Source of the DNA: Lachnospiraceae bacterium
GTDB taxonomy: Bacteria > Bacillota_A > Clostridia > Lachnospirales > Lachnospiraceae
DNA length: 31,264 nucleotides
Assembly (NCBI GenBank): GCA_017416505.1
Contig: JAFQCI010000028.1
Span: forward strand, 1-31,264
Direction: 5' to 3'
Shown: positions 1-7,651 of the stretch, piece by piece
How positions within the stretch are numbered: the first letter of the stretch is position 1
Layout of the letters: the number at the start of each line of letters is the position of its first letter
Translations under genes and position numbers: made by a program
Notes under the pieces: generated by a model
The model's database searches: none
What the model was told of the DNA's origin: nothing
The model's input: the letters and a program-made list of their open reading frames with translations, nothing else

Positions 1-2
1 GA

Positions 3-65
3 CTCAAAGTAACGAAAGAAGATGTATCCTATATTTTCAGACACACAAGCGTGTATCTAGAATAA
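3..65 (+). CDS. Partial CDS: probable C-terminal tail of a tyrosine recombinase
   Basis: Only the last 20 codons before a TAA at 63-65 are in the window. The tail reads LKVTKEDVSYIFRHTSVYLE. Its V(S/T)KE..+.+YR.TH-like pattern resembles the extreme C-terminus of XerC/XerD-type tyrosine recombinases, where a similar stretch follows the catalytic tyrosine. The catalytic residues themselves lie upstream, outside the window, so this is an inference from a short tail. The next feature downstream is the DnaA-box cluster. Confidence 0.35.
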   Translation, partial: LKVTKEDVSYIFRHTSVYLE

Positions 66-119
66 CAAGTTTATTTTAACACAGGTGGTGATAGAATGGA
101 AGATGAAATAACTGAATAT

Positions 120-202
120 TTATCCACAAATTTCAAAAAATAGGTGAACCAGACCTGTGGAATGTGGATAACAATCAAAATTTTTTTTAGAAATGTGGAT
201 AA
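120..202. promoter_or_regulatory. Cluster of three perfect DnaA boxes
   Basis: TTATCCACA occurs at 120-128 on the plus strand, and its reverse complement TGTGGATAA occurs at 163-171 and 194-202. The two minus-strand boxes are 31 bp apart, about three helical turns. An A/T-rich run (caaaattttttttag, 176-190) lies between them. I saw no other exact copy in the window. This could be a DnaA titration or regulatory cluster, or part of a replication origin of an integrated or extrachromosomal element. No dnaA, dnaN or rep gene is visible here, so origin function is not established. Confidence 0.7.
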
Positions 203-283
203 TAGCTGAAAAATAATAAATTCAGTTTTGAAACGGTGAAATAAAAAAGTTTATTCCTCACCGCTGACAATTCATAATTTTAC

Positions 284-312
284 TTGCAATAAAGTGGAAG
301 GACTGGTACAAT
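284..312 (+). promoter_or_regulatory. Sigma-A promoter of the GGDEF gene
   Basis: TTGCAA at 284-289, a 17-bp spacer, and TACAAT at 307-312 preceded by TGG (extended -10). The expected start of transcription near 320 leaves about 30 nt of leader before the ATG at 350. Confidence 0.6.
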
Positions 313-349
313 ATCTCTATAGGTTTTGAAAGATAGAGAGGCGGGATTT

Positions 350-2059
350 ATGAAGAATTCTAGGAATTTTAATAGAGTGGAAAGAAGAATGGCTATCCTA
401 TACATACTGGGCTTTTTAGGAATGGTTTCAATATTGATAGCTATTTTTATAAGTCGGGAAAAACCAGAACAAAAGATAGAAGAAGAAACCTATCAGAACA
501 TCACTTCCTCTTGGACATTGGATAAAGAGGGAACCCAGGCGGTGGATGTTAAGAAACTGGGAGAATATATGGATGAGGAAAGTGGACTTTTGTCTATGTA
601 TTACCAACTTCCGGAACTAAATGCAGATGTTAGTCTTGTGTATCGTTCTAAAGATGTGTATACCCGTGTCTTAGTGGATGGAGAAGTGATTTACGAAACT
701 TCTGTATATAATTCGAGATTTTATAATAAATCTCCTGGAAATTTGTGGAATATTGCTACGGTCAATTCAAAATATTCAGGAAAATATCTGGAAATACAGA
801 TTGAAATGGTTTATGATACCAATGCAATTACAGTAGATTCTTTGTTGATTGGTGATAAGGCGGATATTATTATTGGACTCTTTGCAGATAATATGTTTGG
901 TATAGTAGTCAGCCTGTTATTAATCATATTAGGTATCATATTGGTGGTGGTTGACTTTCTGCCATCTTACGGTCGTGCAAGAAAGCATCATGGATTATGG
1001 TGGATTGGTTTTTATGCATTTTTGACCGGTGTATGGAGTCTGATTGAAACCAATATCGTTCAGTTCTGTGTTGATGATATGCGTATTCTGCAGTTGATAG
1101 ATAACATGATTATGATGCTTGATACGGTGCCTTTGGTTATCTATATTGACAAAGAATATAACATTTTAAAAAACAGAGCAGTTCGAATCATGAGTTATCT
1201 TGGCATAGGTTATTCTGTGCTTTGTGTGTTCATTCAGTACAGGGGAGTCAAAGACTTACACCATATGCTTAATAATGCGCTTTATATCATGATTGTTACA
1301 GATTTTTTAATGTGTGGCTGGCTGGTTTATAAGTTCTTTAAACTAAAGAAGGAAAAGAAGCCGATACTGAATTGTTTCTTATTGATTTTGGGACTTTGTT
1401 CTGTTTGTTTTTGTAGTATCTTTGAAACCGTCCGTTCTCTAAGGCAGGACAGAATGGACAGGGCAGGACTCATTCGTATTGGTATGCTGGTTCTTTGTAT
1501 CTGTTTTGCCATTGGCAGTCAGGTTGAAACCTATAAAATTATGGAACAGGGACTTAAGTATAATCTAATTCGTAAACTTGCGTATTCTGACGGATTAACA
1601 GGTCTTGGGAACAGAACTGCATATCTGGAACAGTTAGAGGCATATGAACATAACCAAAAAGAAAATATGCAGCTTGGTATTGTATATTTGGATGTGAATA
1701 ATCTGAAGCTGGTAAACGATAATCAAGGACACGAATATGGTGATGAACTGATTCGTCTTGCAGGTAAGATTATTAAGGACAGTTTTGGAAATTATGGAAC
1801 CTCATATCGTATTGGTGGAGATGAATTTTGTGTCTTAATGACAGGTGTTGATTTAAAAGATAAATATGGAAGAGGCTTGCTAGTGTTTCAACAATTAATT
1901 GATGAAGCAAATAAGACAGCCTTGTATACCTGTGACGTTCAGATTGCTCATGGTTTTGCTGTTTGTAATGAGATTACAAAAGAAAAGATAGAAGAAGCCA
2001 TCGCGGTTGCAGATAGCGAAATGTACCAAAATAAAACAAAATTAAAGGGAAATATGTAA
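350..2059 (+). CDS. Membrane-anchored diguanylate cyclase (GGDEF protein)
   Basis: Probable cyclic-di-GMP synthase in the cell membrane. The order is one N-terminal membrane helix, an extracytoplasmic sensor region of about 140 residues (7TMR-DISM-like jelly-roll by general look), a block of about seven hydrophobic helices, then a C-terminal GGDEF domain. The signature RIGGDEF is intact, with GGDEF at residues 489-493, and YLDVNNLK..ND..GH.YGD supplies the nucleotide and metal site. No RxxD inhibitory site is seen five residues before GGDEF, so product inhibition may be absent. The open frame extends upstream to a TTG at 326. I chose the ATG at 350 because it follows a purine-rich GAGGCGGG and a promoter at 284-312. 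The ligand is unknown. Confidence 0.85.
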   Translation: MKNSRNFNRVERRMAILYILGFLGMVSILIAIFISREKPEQKIEEETYQNITSSWTLDKEGTQAVDVKKLGEYMDEESGLLSMYYQLPELNADVSLVYRSKDVYTRVLVDGEVIYETSVYNSRFYNKSPGNLWNIATVNSKYSGKYLEIQIEMVYDTNAITVDSLLIGDKADIIIGLFADNMFGIVVSLLLIILGIILVVVDFLPSYGRARKHHGLWWIGFYAFLTGVWSLIETNIVQFCVDDMRILQLIDNMIMMLDTVPLVIYIDKEYNILKNRAVRIMSYLGIGYSVLCVFIQYRGVKDLHHMLNNALYIMIVTDFLMCGWLVYKFFKLKKEKKPILNCFLLILGLCSVCFCSIFETVRSLRQDRMDRAGLIRIGMLVLCICFAIGSQVETYKIMEQGLKYNLIRKLAYSDGLTGLGNRTAYLEQLEAYEHNQKENMQLGIVYLDVNNLKLVNDNQGHEYGDELIRLAGKIIKDSFGNYGTSYRIGGDEFCVLMTGVDLKDKYGRGLLVFQQLIDEANKTALYTCDVQIAHGFAVCNEITKEKIEEAIAVADSEMYQNKTKLKGNM

Positions 2060-2077
2060 AGAAAAGAGCTTAAAAAA

Positions 2078-2153
2078 AATAACACAGCTACTTGACAATA
2101 CAAAGTAGCTGTGTTATTTTATAGTTACACTACTTGATAATACAAAGTAGTGT
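2078..2153 (+). promoter_or_regulatory. PadR promoter with two tandem operators; first palindrome may also terminate the GGDEF transcript
   Basis: Palindrome 1 has 16-bp arms (2078-2093 and 2103-2118) around the 9-nt loop GACAATACA. Palindrome 2 has 9-bp arms (2127-2135 and 2145-2153) around GATAATACA. They share the core CTACTTGAYAATACAAAG and their centres are 42 bp apart, about four helical turns. TTGACA (2092-2097), a 17-bp spacer and TATTTT (2115-2120) lie inside palindrome 1, so a bound repressor would cover the promoter. PadR proteins commonly bind such sites, and padR follows at 2298. The first hairpin followed by TTATTTTAT could also end the upstream transcript. Confidence 0.7.
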
Positions 2154-2192
2154 GATCTGATAGCGCTTTCTTATGTTATGATGAGAAAAGCG

Positions 2193-2228
2193 AAAATACT
2201 GTTACTGTTCACTCAGTAACAAAATCCT
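2193..2228. mobile_element. Shortened 20-bp palindromic mini-element with near-perfect 8-bp flanking repeats
   Basis: GTTACTG-TTCACT-CAGTAAC (2201-2220) is flanked by AAAATACT (2193-2200) and AAAATCCT (2221-2228), a 7/8 match. The ends match the copies at 9477, 12619 and 26147. It looks like a 26-bp element that has lost about 6 bp from the right arm. Confidence 0.5.
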
Positions 2229-2297
2229 TTTGGTACCAGGGATTGAAAGTGCGTTATGATTGATTTTTAAACATGATTTAGGGGAATGGAGGGTATT

Positions 2298-2618
2298 ATG
2301 GATGATACACAATTAATGAAAGGAATTTTAGAAGGTTGTGTCCTGGCAATTATTAAAAGAGAGGAAACTTATGGTTACCAGATACTATCTGCTTTAGAAA
2401 ACAGCGGATTTGAGAACCTGGGGGAGGGGACATTGTATCCGGTACTTACCCGTTTAGATAAGAATGGATATATTTCCTGTAGAAAAGCGAAGTCGCCATT
2501 AGGACCCATCCGGAAATATTATTCTATTACAGAGGAAGGAACAAAATATTTAGAGGCATTTAAAGAAGTTTATCAAAAAGTCATTCACAATGCTAATCAG
2601 GTTTTGTTTGATATGTGA
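2298..2618 (+). CDS. PadR-family transcriptional repressor
   Basis: Short winged-helix repressor of the PadR family. MDDTQLMKGILEGCVLAII opens helix 1. YGYQI..AL and GEGTLYPVLTRLDKNGYI are the classic recognition-helix and wing signature, followed by a short C-terminal dimerisation helix. I chose the ATG at 2298 because GGAGGG lies 4-5 nt upstream; the ATG at 2286 would begin inside that ribosome site. It is likely self-regulated through the paired operators at 2078-2153 and co-transcribed with the DUF1048-type gene at 2685. PadR regulators paired with DUF1048 membrane proteins are common in Clostridia, often linked to drug or envelope stress; the inducer is unknown. Confidence 0.85.
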   Translation: MDDTQLMKGILEGCVLAIIKREETYGYQILSALENSGFENLGEGTLYPVLTRLDKNGYISCRKAKSPLGPIRKYYSITEEGTKYLEAFKEVYQKVIHNANQVLFDM

Positions 2619-2684
2619 ATGAAAAAGGAATAAAGTAAGGTTTATTTATCCAACAAAAAAGATATATAGAAATGAGGGAGATTT

Positions 2685-3785
2685 ATGTTAGATACAATTT
2701 CAATGGCGGATAAGTTAAAAGGTGACTACCGAAAAGTTTTTGAAAAGGCAGATATGTATAGTAGTGTGGCAGGTGGAGATTTAGAAGAAAATGATGAAAA
2801 AATCATGAATCTGTATGATGTATTAATACAGGCTCAGCAGGAAGAAAAACCAATTGAAAAAATCATTGGAAGTGATTTGGAAGAATTCTGTATGAGTTAT
2901 TTTGAAAGAGAAGAGGAAACGAAGGAGAAATGGTATATCGTGATTCCAAAAACCATATATGGAATTATGAAGGTGGTGTTTATCTGTACTCTTATATGGA
3001 TGCTTCCTTCTGAAGATACCGGTTCTGTACTTGAAATGAAACAAAATGTTTCTCCTTATATTGCAGGCGTTGTATTAGGTTTTGCACTTGTTTTTATTGG
3101 TAATGATATATTAAAGAAGGTTATTTTTAAAAGTAAAAAGATAAAACCAATCGTTTTTTATTTTATTATTATTTTGAATTTTGTAATTGGAGTTATTATA
3201 AGTGTTATGGTATCAGATTTGTTTCAATGGGAAATTTCTTCAAAGACTCTTCTTTTAATATCGTTAGGTTATATGGTTGTTTATTTGCTGGTTCGTTCTA
3301 TTTGGAGATATACAACATTTGGAACGATACGTAGGGAAACAAAAGAAGTTGCTCAAAAAAGAAAAGACGAGAAACAGCAAACGAAATTATTTAACAAAGA
3401 GGTGTCCGATGAATCTCTTTATATGATAATGGCAGAGGGTATGGCAAAGCGATACCTAAGATTACAACGAAAAAAAGGGATTACTTTTGCTGAATTTGCA
3501 GAAAAAATAAGAAAAGAAGAACGACAGCAAAAAAAGATAGATGTTGCTATGATTCTTTTCTATGCAGTGATGATTTTAGGTCCAGCTATTGCAGAAATGA
3601 TAAACAATAATGTTTTTCAAGGGTTGCTTTTAGGACTTCTATTAACAGCAGTGGAAGTACCAATTTATCTTTTTTTAAAAAAGAATACGGACCGGAGTTC
3701 TGCCAATAGTATTCGAATTATAGAAGAATGTGAGAAAAAAGAAATGGATATTGTTGAATATTCGAAGGAATTAAAAGAAAATTAA
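2685..3785 (+). CDS. DUF1048-type membrane protein, PadR partner
   Basis: 366 residues. The N-terminal cytoplasmic part (about 1-85) has the DUF1048-like motif PIEKIIGSDLEEFCMSYF. Two pairs of membrane helices follow (about 90-185), then a charged cytoplasmic coil (about 215-285, QKRKDEKQQTK), two more helices (about 290-335) and a charged tail. A GAGGGAG ribosome site precedes the ATG. It follows padR by 66 bp and is probably in the same transcript. In this family the membrane protein always sits next to a PadR regulator, but its biochemical role is not established. It is longer than a minimal DUF1048 protein because of the second membrane section. Confidence 0.6.
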   Translation: MLDTISMADKLKGDYRKVFEKADMYSSVAGGDLEENDEKIMNLYDVLIQAQQEEKPIEKIIGSDLEEFCMSYFEREEETKEKWYIVIPKTIYGIMKVVFICTLIWMLPSEDTGSVLEMKQNVSPYIAGVVLGFALVFIGNDILKKVIFKSKKIKPIVFYFIIILNFVIGVIISVMVSDLFQWEISSKTLLLISLGYMVVYLLVRSIWRYTTFGTIRRETKEVAQKRKDEKQQTKLFNKEVSDESLYMIMAEGMAKRYLRLQRKKGITFAEFAEKIRKEERQQKKIDVAMILFYAVMILGPAIAEMINNNVFQGLLLGLLLTAVEVPIYLFLKKNTDRSSANSIRIIEECEKKEMDIVEYSKELKEN

Positions 3786-3791
3786 TTTTTG

Positions 3792-3877
3792 TTGTTTCAT
3801 GTCAGGATTTATGTTACACTGACTGTAGTTATGATCAGAATAGAAGAACCATTATATTTTGGAAATTCATGACTACA
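3792..3877 (+). promoter_or_regulatory. Promoter and downstream inverted repeat ahead of the AIM24 genes
   Basis: TTGTTT (3792-3797), a 17-bp spacer and TACACT (3815-3820) with a TG just upstream. An inverted repeat, TGTAGTTATGA (3824-3834) and TCATGACTACA (3867-3877), matches at 10 of 11 positions and brackets the 5' end of the transcript. It is either an operator or an mRNA hairpin. Confidence 0.45.
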
Positions 3878-3904
3878 AAGTATGAAATAAGGAGAGAGTA
3901 GCAG

Positions 3905-4660
3905 ATGTTTCAATTAAATAATTTTCTAGATAACCCAAATATGAAGGTAGTTGAACAAAAAGGTCCGTTCCGGGTTTTTGAACATGAGAAGGATTTAAGT
4001 GTAACTCCAGCCAGTGCGGTGAATGCTTATTTTGCTTCGGAAATGAATGTTAGAAAACGTCAGGTTTTAGTGGAATTACAAAAAGGCGGCTGTGTGACAC
4101 AGGCAGGTGCTATGCAGTGGATGCTTGGTAATGTACAGATGGAAACCGGTGTAAAAGGCGTTGGTAACTTTATTGGGAAGATGGTAAGTTCCGCAGTAAC
4201 AAAGGAATCAGCAGTAAAACCAATTTACCGTGGAAACGGAATCATGATGTTGGAACCTACCTATAAACATATTATTTTAATGGATGTTTCAGAATGGGGT
4301 TCTGTAGTCTTGGATGATGGACTGTTTTTAGCTTGCGAAGAAACTCTTCAACAAAAAGTAGTAGCCCGCTCTAATTTTTCTTCCGGTGTATTGGGAGGAG
4401 AGGGATTATTTAATTTATCTCTTATGGGAAATGGAATTGCAGTTTTGGAAAGCCCTGTTCCAAAGGAAGAATTAATTTTATTTAATCTGGAAAATGATGT
4501 GGTGAAAATCGATGGAAATATGGCAATTGCCTGGTCTGGCTCTTTGCAGTTTACGGTAGAAAAGTCAGGTAAGAGTTTGATTGGTTCTGCAGCATCTGGA
4601 GAAGGCTTTGTCAATGTGTACCGTGGAACCGGTAAAATTTTAATGGCACCAACAGCATAG
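3905..4660 (+). CDS. AIM24 family protein, copy 1
   Basis: 251-residue all-beta protein of the AIM24 (TIGR00266/DUF124) family, related to the fold of the mitochondrial protein Aim24. Diagnostic stretches are GAMQWMLGNV, KPIYRGNGIMMLEPT, VVLDDGLFLAC, LGGEGLFNLSL and the closing GTGKILMAPT. There is no signal peptide or membrane segment, so it is cytoplasmic. AAGGAGAG precedes the ATG by 8 nt. It lies 13 bp upstream of a paralog. Function in bacteria is poorly defined; some relatives are linked to envelope or membrane-stress clusters, and the context here (PadR, TetR, exporters) would fit but does not prove that. Confidence 0.8.
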   Translation: MFQLNNFLDNPNMKVVEQKGPFRVFEHEKDLSVTPASAVNAYFASEMNVRKRQVLVELQKGGCVTQAGAMQWMLGNVQMETGVKGVGNFIGKMVSSAVTKESAVKPIYRGNGIMMLEPTYKHIILMDVSEWGSVVLDDGLFLACEETLQQKVVARSNFSSGVLGGEGLFNLSLMGNGIAVLESPVPKEELILFNLENDVVKIDGNMAIAWSGSLQFTVEKSGKSLIGSAASGEGFVNVYRGTGKILMAPTA

Positions 4661-4673
4661 GGGGAAGAAGGAT

Positions 4674-5561
4674 ATGGTAAATAGTACTGTTTTAAATCAT
4701 GGTAATTTAAAAGAAATCGCCTCTATGGGTAATTTTCATGTATTAGAACATGAAAAAGATTTAAGTGTTTCAGCTTATACCGCAGTAAATGAATTTTTTG
4801 CTTCTAAAATGAATGTAAAAAAGCGACAAGTATTATTGGAATTAGATGGGAAGAGTACTTATATTGTTCAAAGGGGAGCCATGCAGTGGATGAGCGGAAA
4901 CATCACCACAGATTCTAATGTAAAGGGAGTAGGAGATTTCCTTGGAAAGATGGTAAGTTCTGCCGTAACCAATGAAAGTGCAGTAAAGCCTATTTATAGA
5001 GGACAGGGACAGATGATGTTAGAACCTACATACCGTCACATTATTTTATTAGATGTATCAAAATGGGGTAGTGTGGTATTAGATGATGGTTTATTTTTGG
5101 CTTGCGATGGAACCCTATTACAAAAAACAGTAGCAAGAAGAAATGTTTCTTCGGCTGTATTAGGCGGAGAAGGCTTGTTTAATCTGTCATTAACCGGAAA
5201 TGGAATTGCTGCATTGGAAAGTAAGGTTCCTTATGAAGAATTAATTGAAGTTATATTGGATAATGATGTAATGAAGATTGACGGAAATATGGCAATTGCC
5301 TGGTCCGGTTCTTTACAGTTTACGGTAGAAAAGTCAGGAAAGAGTCTGGTTGGTTCAGCAGTATCCGGAGAAGGTTTTGTTAATGTATATCGTGGAACTG
5401 GAAAAATCCTGCTGGCTCCAACTGCTTTTGATAATGCAAATCCGGTGGCTTCCAGCAGTAATACAGGGCAGAGTCAAAGCAAAACCAGTTCTACAGGAAC
5501 TCTTTCTAAGGCAGGTAAGGTATTGGATACGGTTACGGATGTATTGGATTTATTTACTTAA
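4674..5561 (+). CDS. AIM24 family protein, copy 2, with a Ser/Thr-rich tail
   Basis: Tandem paralog of the preceding gene, sharing the same motifs (GAMQWMSGN, RGQGQMMLEPTYRHIIL, WGSVVLDDGLFLAC, LGGEGLFNLSLTGNG, DGNMAIAWSGSLQFTVEKSG). It differs in having about 43 extra C-terminal residues, rich in Ser, Thr and Asn (ASSSNTGQSQSKTSSTGTLS) and ending in a short helix (LDTVTDVLDLFT). The linker and terminal helix may recruit a partner. The two genes are almost identical at the nucleotide level over the DGNMAIAWSGSLQFTVEKSGKSL segment, which suggests a fairly recent duplication or gene conversion. The pair ends at a strong terminator. Confidence 0.8.
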   Translation: MVNSTVLNHGNLKEIASMGNFHVLEHEKDLSVSAYTAVNEFFASKMNVKKRQVLLELDGKSTYIVQRGAMQWMSGNITTDSNVKGVGDFLGKMVSSAVTNESAVKPIYRGQGQMMLEPTYRHIILLDVSKWGSVVLDDGLFLACDGTLLQKTVARRNVSSAVLGGEGLFNLSLTGNGIAALESKVPYEELIEVILDNDVMKIDGNMAIAWSGSLQFTVEKSGKSLVGSAVSGEGFVNVYRGTGKILLAPTAFDNANPVASSSNTGQSQSKTSSTGTLSKAGKVLDTVTDVLDLFT

Positions 5562-5621
5562 TGTTTCGTGTATCGGTACTAGTAACAAGGTAAGATATAT
5601 TAATTTATGACATTAAAGAAT

Positions 5622-5665
5622 GAACTATATTGTAAACTAAGCGTTTATGATATAGTTCTTTTTTT
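5622..5665 (+). terminator. Rho-independent terminator after the AIM24 pair
   Basis: Stem arms GAACTATAT (5622-5630) and ATATAGTTC (5650-5658) are followed by seven T residues. Confidence 0.85.
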
Positions 5666-5699
5666 ACTAAAAATTATTTTATTGGAAAAAACTTATCTC

Positions 5700-5741
5700 T
5701 TGACAAAACTAATCGAATTAGTTATAATACGAATTGTATTA
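5700..5741 (+). promoter_or_regulatory. TetR promoter with two overlapping operators
   Basis: A consensus promoter: TTGACA (5700-5705), 17-bp spacer, TATAAT (5723-5728). Operator 1 fills the spacer: AACTAATCGAATTAGTT (5707-5723, 7-bp arms around CGA). Operator 2 overlaps the -10 end: TAATAC (5725-5730) and GTATTA (5736-5741). The adjacent TetR gene is the likely ligand-responsive repressor. The CTAAT-N3-ATTAG core recurs at the second TetR promoter (20812-20830). Confidence 0.8.
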
Positions 5742-5761
5742 GTTGTTGTGGAGATGAATTT

Positions 5762-6331
5762 ATGTCGAGAGTAGGAATTGATAAAGATACCATTATTATT
5801 AGAGCAGCACAGTTGGCAAATGAGGTAGGGATAGAAAATGTAACACTAAAAATACTTGCAGATGATTTGGGTGTGAAGTCTCCTTCACTTTATAATCATA
5901 TAGGAGGACTTGAGGATTTAAAGAAACAAATTATGATTTATGGATGGAAGCAGATGGAAGAAAGGATGATTCGGTCTGCAATTGGGGTTTCAGGATATGA
6001 AGCAATCAAGGCAGGGTGCTATGCATTTTATCATTATGCAATAGAGAATCCTGGCATTTTTAATGCAATGCTTTGGTATAACAAGTTTCAAAGTAAAGAT
6101 AACATGGAGGCGACTGCAGGTTTATTTCCTGTTCTTTTTAAGATTACCGCATCCTTAGATATTTCGGAAGAGAATTGTAATCATATTATTCGAACATTGC
6201 GTGGTTTTTTAGAAGGGTTTTCATTGCTTGTAAACAATGGGGCATTTGGTAATCCAATATCCATAGAAGAGAGTTTCGAAATTTCAGTTAATGTCTTGAT
6301 AGAAGGAATAAAATCCTTGGAAAACAAATAG
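5762..6331 (+). CDS. TetR-family repressor (WHG-type C-terminal domain)
   Basis: 189 residues. The N-terminal helix-turn-helix is ...NVTLKILADDLGVKSPSLYNHIGGLEDL, and the C-terminal ligand/dimer domain resembles the TetR_C_33/WHG group (RTLRGFLEGFSLLVNNGAFGNP). It is about equally long and clearly paralogous to the TetR at 20854, sharing PSLY.HI.GLE.L, the MLWY/MQWY motif and a GFGNP-like end. It probably controls its own promoter and perhaps the two downstream acetyltransferases, 86 bp away and on the same strand. The ligand is unknown. Confidence 0.85.
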   Translation: MSRVGIDKDTIIIRAAQLANEVGIENVTLKILADDLGVKSPSLYNHIGGLEDLKKQIMIYGWKQMEERMIRSAIGVSGYEAIKAGCYAFYHYAIENPGIFNAMLWYNKFQSKDNMEATAGLFPVLFKITASLDISEENCNHIIRTLRGFLEGFSLLVNNGAFGNPISIEESFEISVNVLIEGIKSLENK

Positions 6332-6417
6332 GAAGAAAAAACAGTAAGAATTTCATATGAGTATAATGGTAAAGGATAAAAGAAAATATACTCAGTGTAG
6401 ATGGAGGATATAATTTT

Positions 6418-6948
6418 ATGGAAAGTAAAGTAATAGCAGAAACAGAAAGATTAATTTTAAGAAGATATACAGAAAACGATTTGGAAGATTTATATGAATA
6501 TTTGTCCAATCCAAATGTTGTAGAGTTTGAGCCATATAAACCCATGAGTTTAGAGGAAGTAAAAGACAATTTGAAATGGAGAATTTCAACGGATGAAATG
6601 ATAGCGGTTGAATTGAAGTCCAATCATAAAATGATAGGAAATGTATATCTGGGTAAGAGAGAATTTGATTCCTTGGAAATAGGTTTTGTGTTTCATGAAA
6701 CATACTGGAAAAAGGGATATGCAAAGGAAAGTTGTGAAAAATTAATAGAGGATGCTTTTGGAAGAGGTATACATAGAATTTATGCGGAATGTGACCCTGA
6801 CAATCGAAATTCATGGGGATTGTTAGAAAAGCTGGGATTTGTGAAAGAAGGTTACTTAAAAGAAAATGTGTATTTTTGGAGAGATAATGAAAATCGACCA
6901 ATATGGAAGGATACCTTTATTTATTCTAAATTGAATGATAGGGAGTAA
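6418..6948 (+). CDS. GNAT-family N-acetyltransferase (RimJ/RimL-like)
   Basis: 176 residues of the GNAT fold, subtype acetyltransf_3. ETERLILRRYTENDLEDLYEYLSNP is the usual N-terminal strand and helix. The acetyl-CoA site lies around IGFVFHETYWKKGYAKES, and NRNSWGLLEKLGFVKEGYLKE is the typical C-terminal motif. A GGAGGA ribosome site precedes the ATG. These enzymes acetylate amino groups of ribosomal proteins, peptides or small molecules; the substrate cannot be read from sequence. A second GNAT gene follows. Confidence 0.8.
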   Translation: MESKVIAETERLILRRYTENDLEDLYEYLSNPNVVEFEPYKPMSLEEVKDNLKWRISTDEMIAVELKSNHKMIGNVYLGKREFDSLEIGFVFHETYWKKGYAKESCEKLIEDAFGRGIHRIYAECDPDNRNSWGLLEKLGFVKEGYLKENVYFWRDNENRPIWKDTFIYSKLNDRE

Positions 6949-7012
6949 TGAATAACATAAAAATCGAAGTATAAGCCAAGGTCGAATTTGAAGTGATGCA
7001 GGGAGAATGAAT

Positions 7013-7543
7013 ATGAAAGAATTAGATACAGCCAGAGTTCGCCTAAGAAATTTTCAACAACAAGACATAGATGATATGTACGAATTTTGCAGTCAGCCTG
7101 AAATAGAGATGGTTGGATGGAGTGCACATAAAAATGTGGAAGAAACAAAAAAGCTTTTGGAGCAATGGATATTAAAGGAAAATATTTTCGCTATTGTGTA
7201 TAAGAGTATAAATAAAGTGATTGGATACATTGCAGTTCACGAGGATTCTGAGGAAGGGCGTTTGGATACCAAGGAATTAGGATTTGCTTTAAATCATCAG
7301 TATCATCGGCAGGGAATTATGAGTGAAGTTATTGATAGTGTGTTGGATTATCTATTTTCGGAAGATATTTTAACTGTTTGGGCGTGTTGTTTTCAGTATA
7401 ATATTTCATCGAAGAATCTGATTGAGAAAATAGGGTTTGAATTTATACAGGAAGGAACGTTTTATTCGGATAGCTTCAAAAAAGAAATTCCTTCCTATGA
7501 ATATCGAATGTCAAAAGACAGTTGGAAAATAGAAAAAAGTTGA
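7013..7543 (+). CDS. GNAT-family N-acetyltransferase
   Basis: Second RimJ/RimL-like acetyltransferase, with LDTARVRLRNFQQQDIDDMYEFCSQPE at the N-terminus, LGFALNHQYHRQGIMSEV for acetyl-CoA binding and NLIEKIGFEFIQEGTF near the C-terminus. I chose the ATG at 7013 because GGGAG sits 7 nt upstream; the ATG at 7007 would be only 1 nt from it. It is divergent from the first GNAT, so probably has a different substrate. Likely expressed with the TetR and first GNAT genes. Confidence 0.78.
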   Translation: MKELDTARVRLRNFQQQDIDDMYEFCSQPEIEMVGWSAHKNVEETKKLLEQWILKENIFAIVYKSINKVIGYIAVHEDSEEGRLDTKELGFALNHQYHRQGIMSEVIDSVLDYLFSEDILTVWACCFQYNISSKNLIEKIGFEFIQEGTFYSDSFKKEIPSYEYRMSKDSWKIEKS

Positions 7544-7593
7544 GAGTATAGATTTTAAATTCATTTTTAAAATCCCTATGGCTTTAAATATAT

Positions 7594-7605
7594 TACCAGG
7601 GTCAC
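7594..7605. repeat. Left 12-bp inverted repeat bracketing the two-component genes
   Basis: TACCAGGGTCAC here is the exact reverse complement of GTGACCCTGGTA at 9450-9461. The left copy ends one base before the -35 box of the kinase promoter. Confidence 0.6.
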
Positions 7606-7606
7606 G

Positions 7607-7635
7607 TTGAAATGTCAGTTCATTTTCGGTATAAT
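7607..7635 (+). promoter_or_regulatory. Sigma-A promoter of the histidine kinase gene
   Basis: TTGAAA (7607-7612), a 17-bp spacer and a perfect TATAAT (7630-7635). The predicted transcript starts near 7642 with a leader of only about 10 nt. This rules out the upstream TTG at 7607 as a start codon, since it is the -35 box itself. Confidence 0.75.
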
Positions 7636-7651
7636 CAAATGGGTGATGATT

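Noticed and set aside
96..143. 15-codon frame MEDEITEYLSTNFKK after a good GGTGGTGAT site
   Set aside because: Too short to support as a gene, and its end overlaps a DnaA box; no known family.
2078..2118. First PadR palindrome as only a terminator of the GGDEF gene
   Set aside because: Its core repeats in a second palindrome at 2127-2153 and it contains a well-spaced promoter, so operator use is at least as likely; kept as a dual-role site.
6416..6901. 161-codon minus-strand frame opposite the first GNAT gene
   Set aside because: Low-complexity hydrophobic translation antisense to a clear acetyltransferase; a shadow frame.
7607..7651. Upstream extension of the histidine kinase from TTG 7607
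   Set aside because: This stretch is the -35 box, spacer and -10 box of a strong promoter, so it cannot be translated from that promoter.
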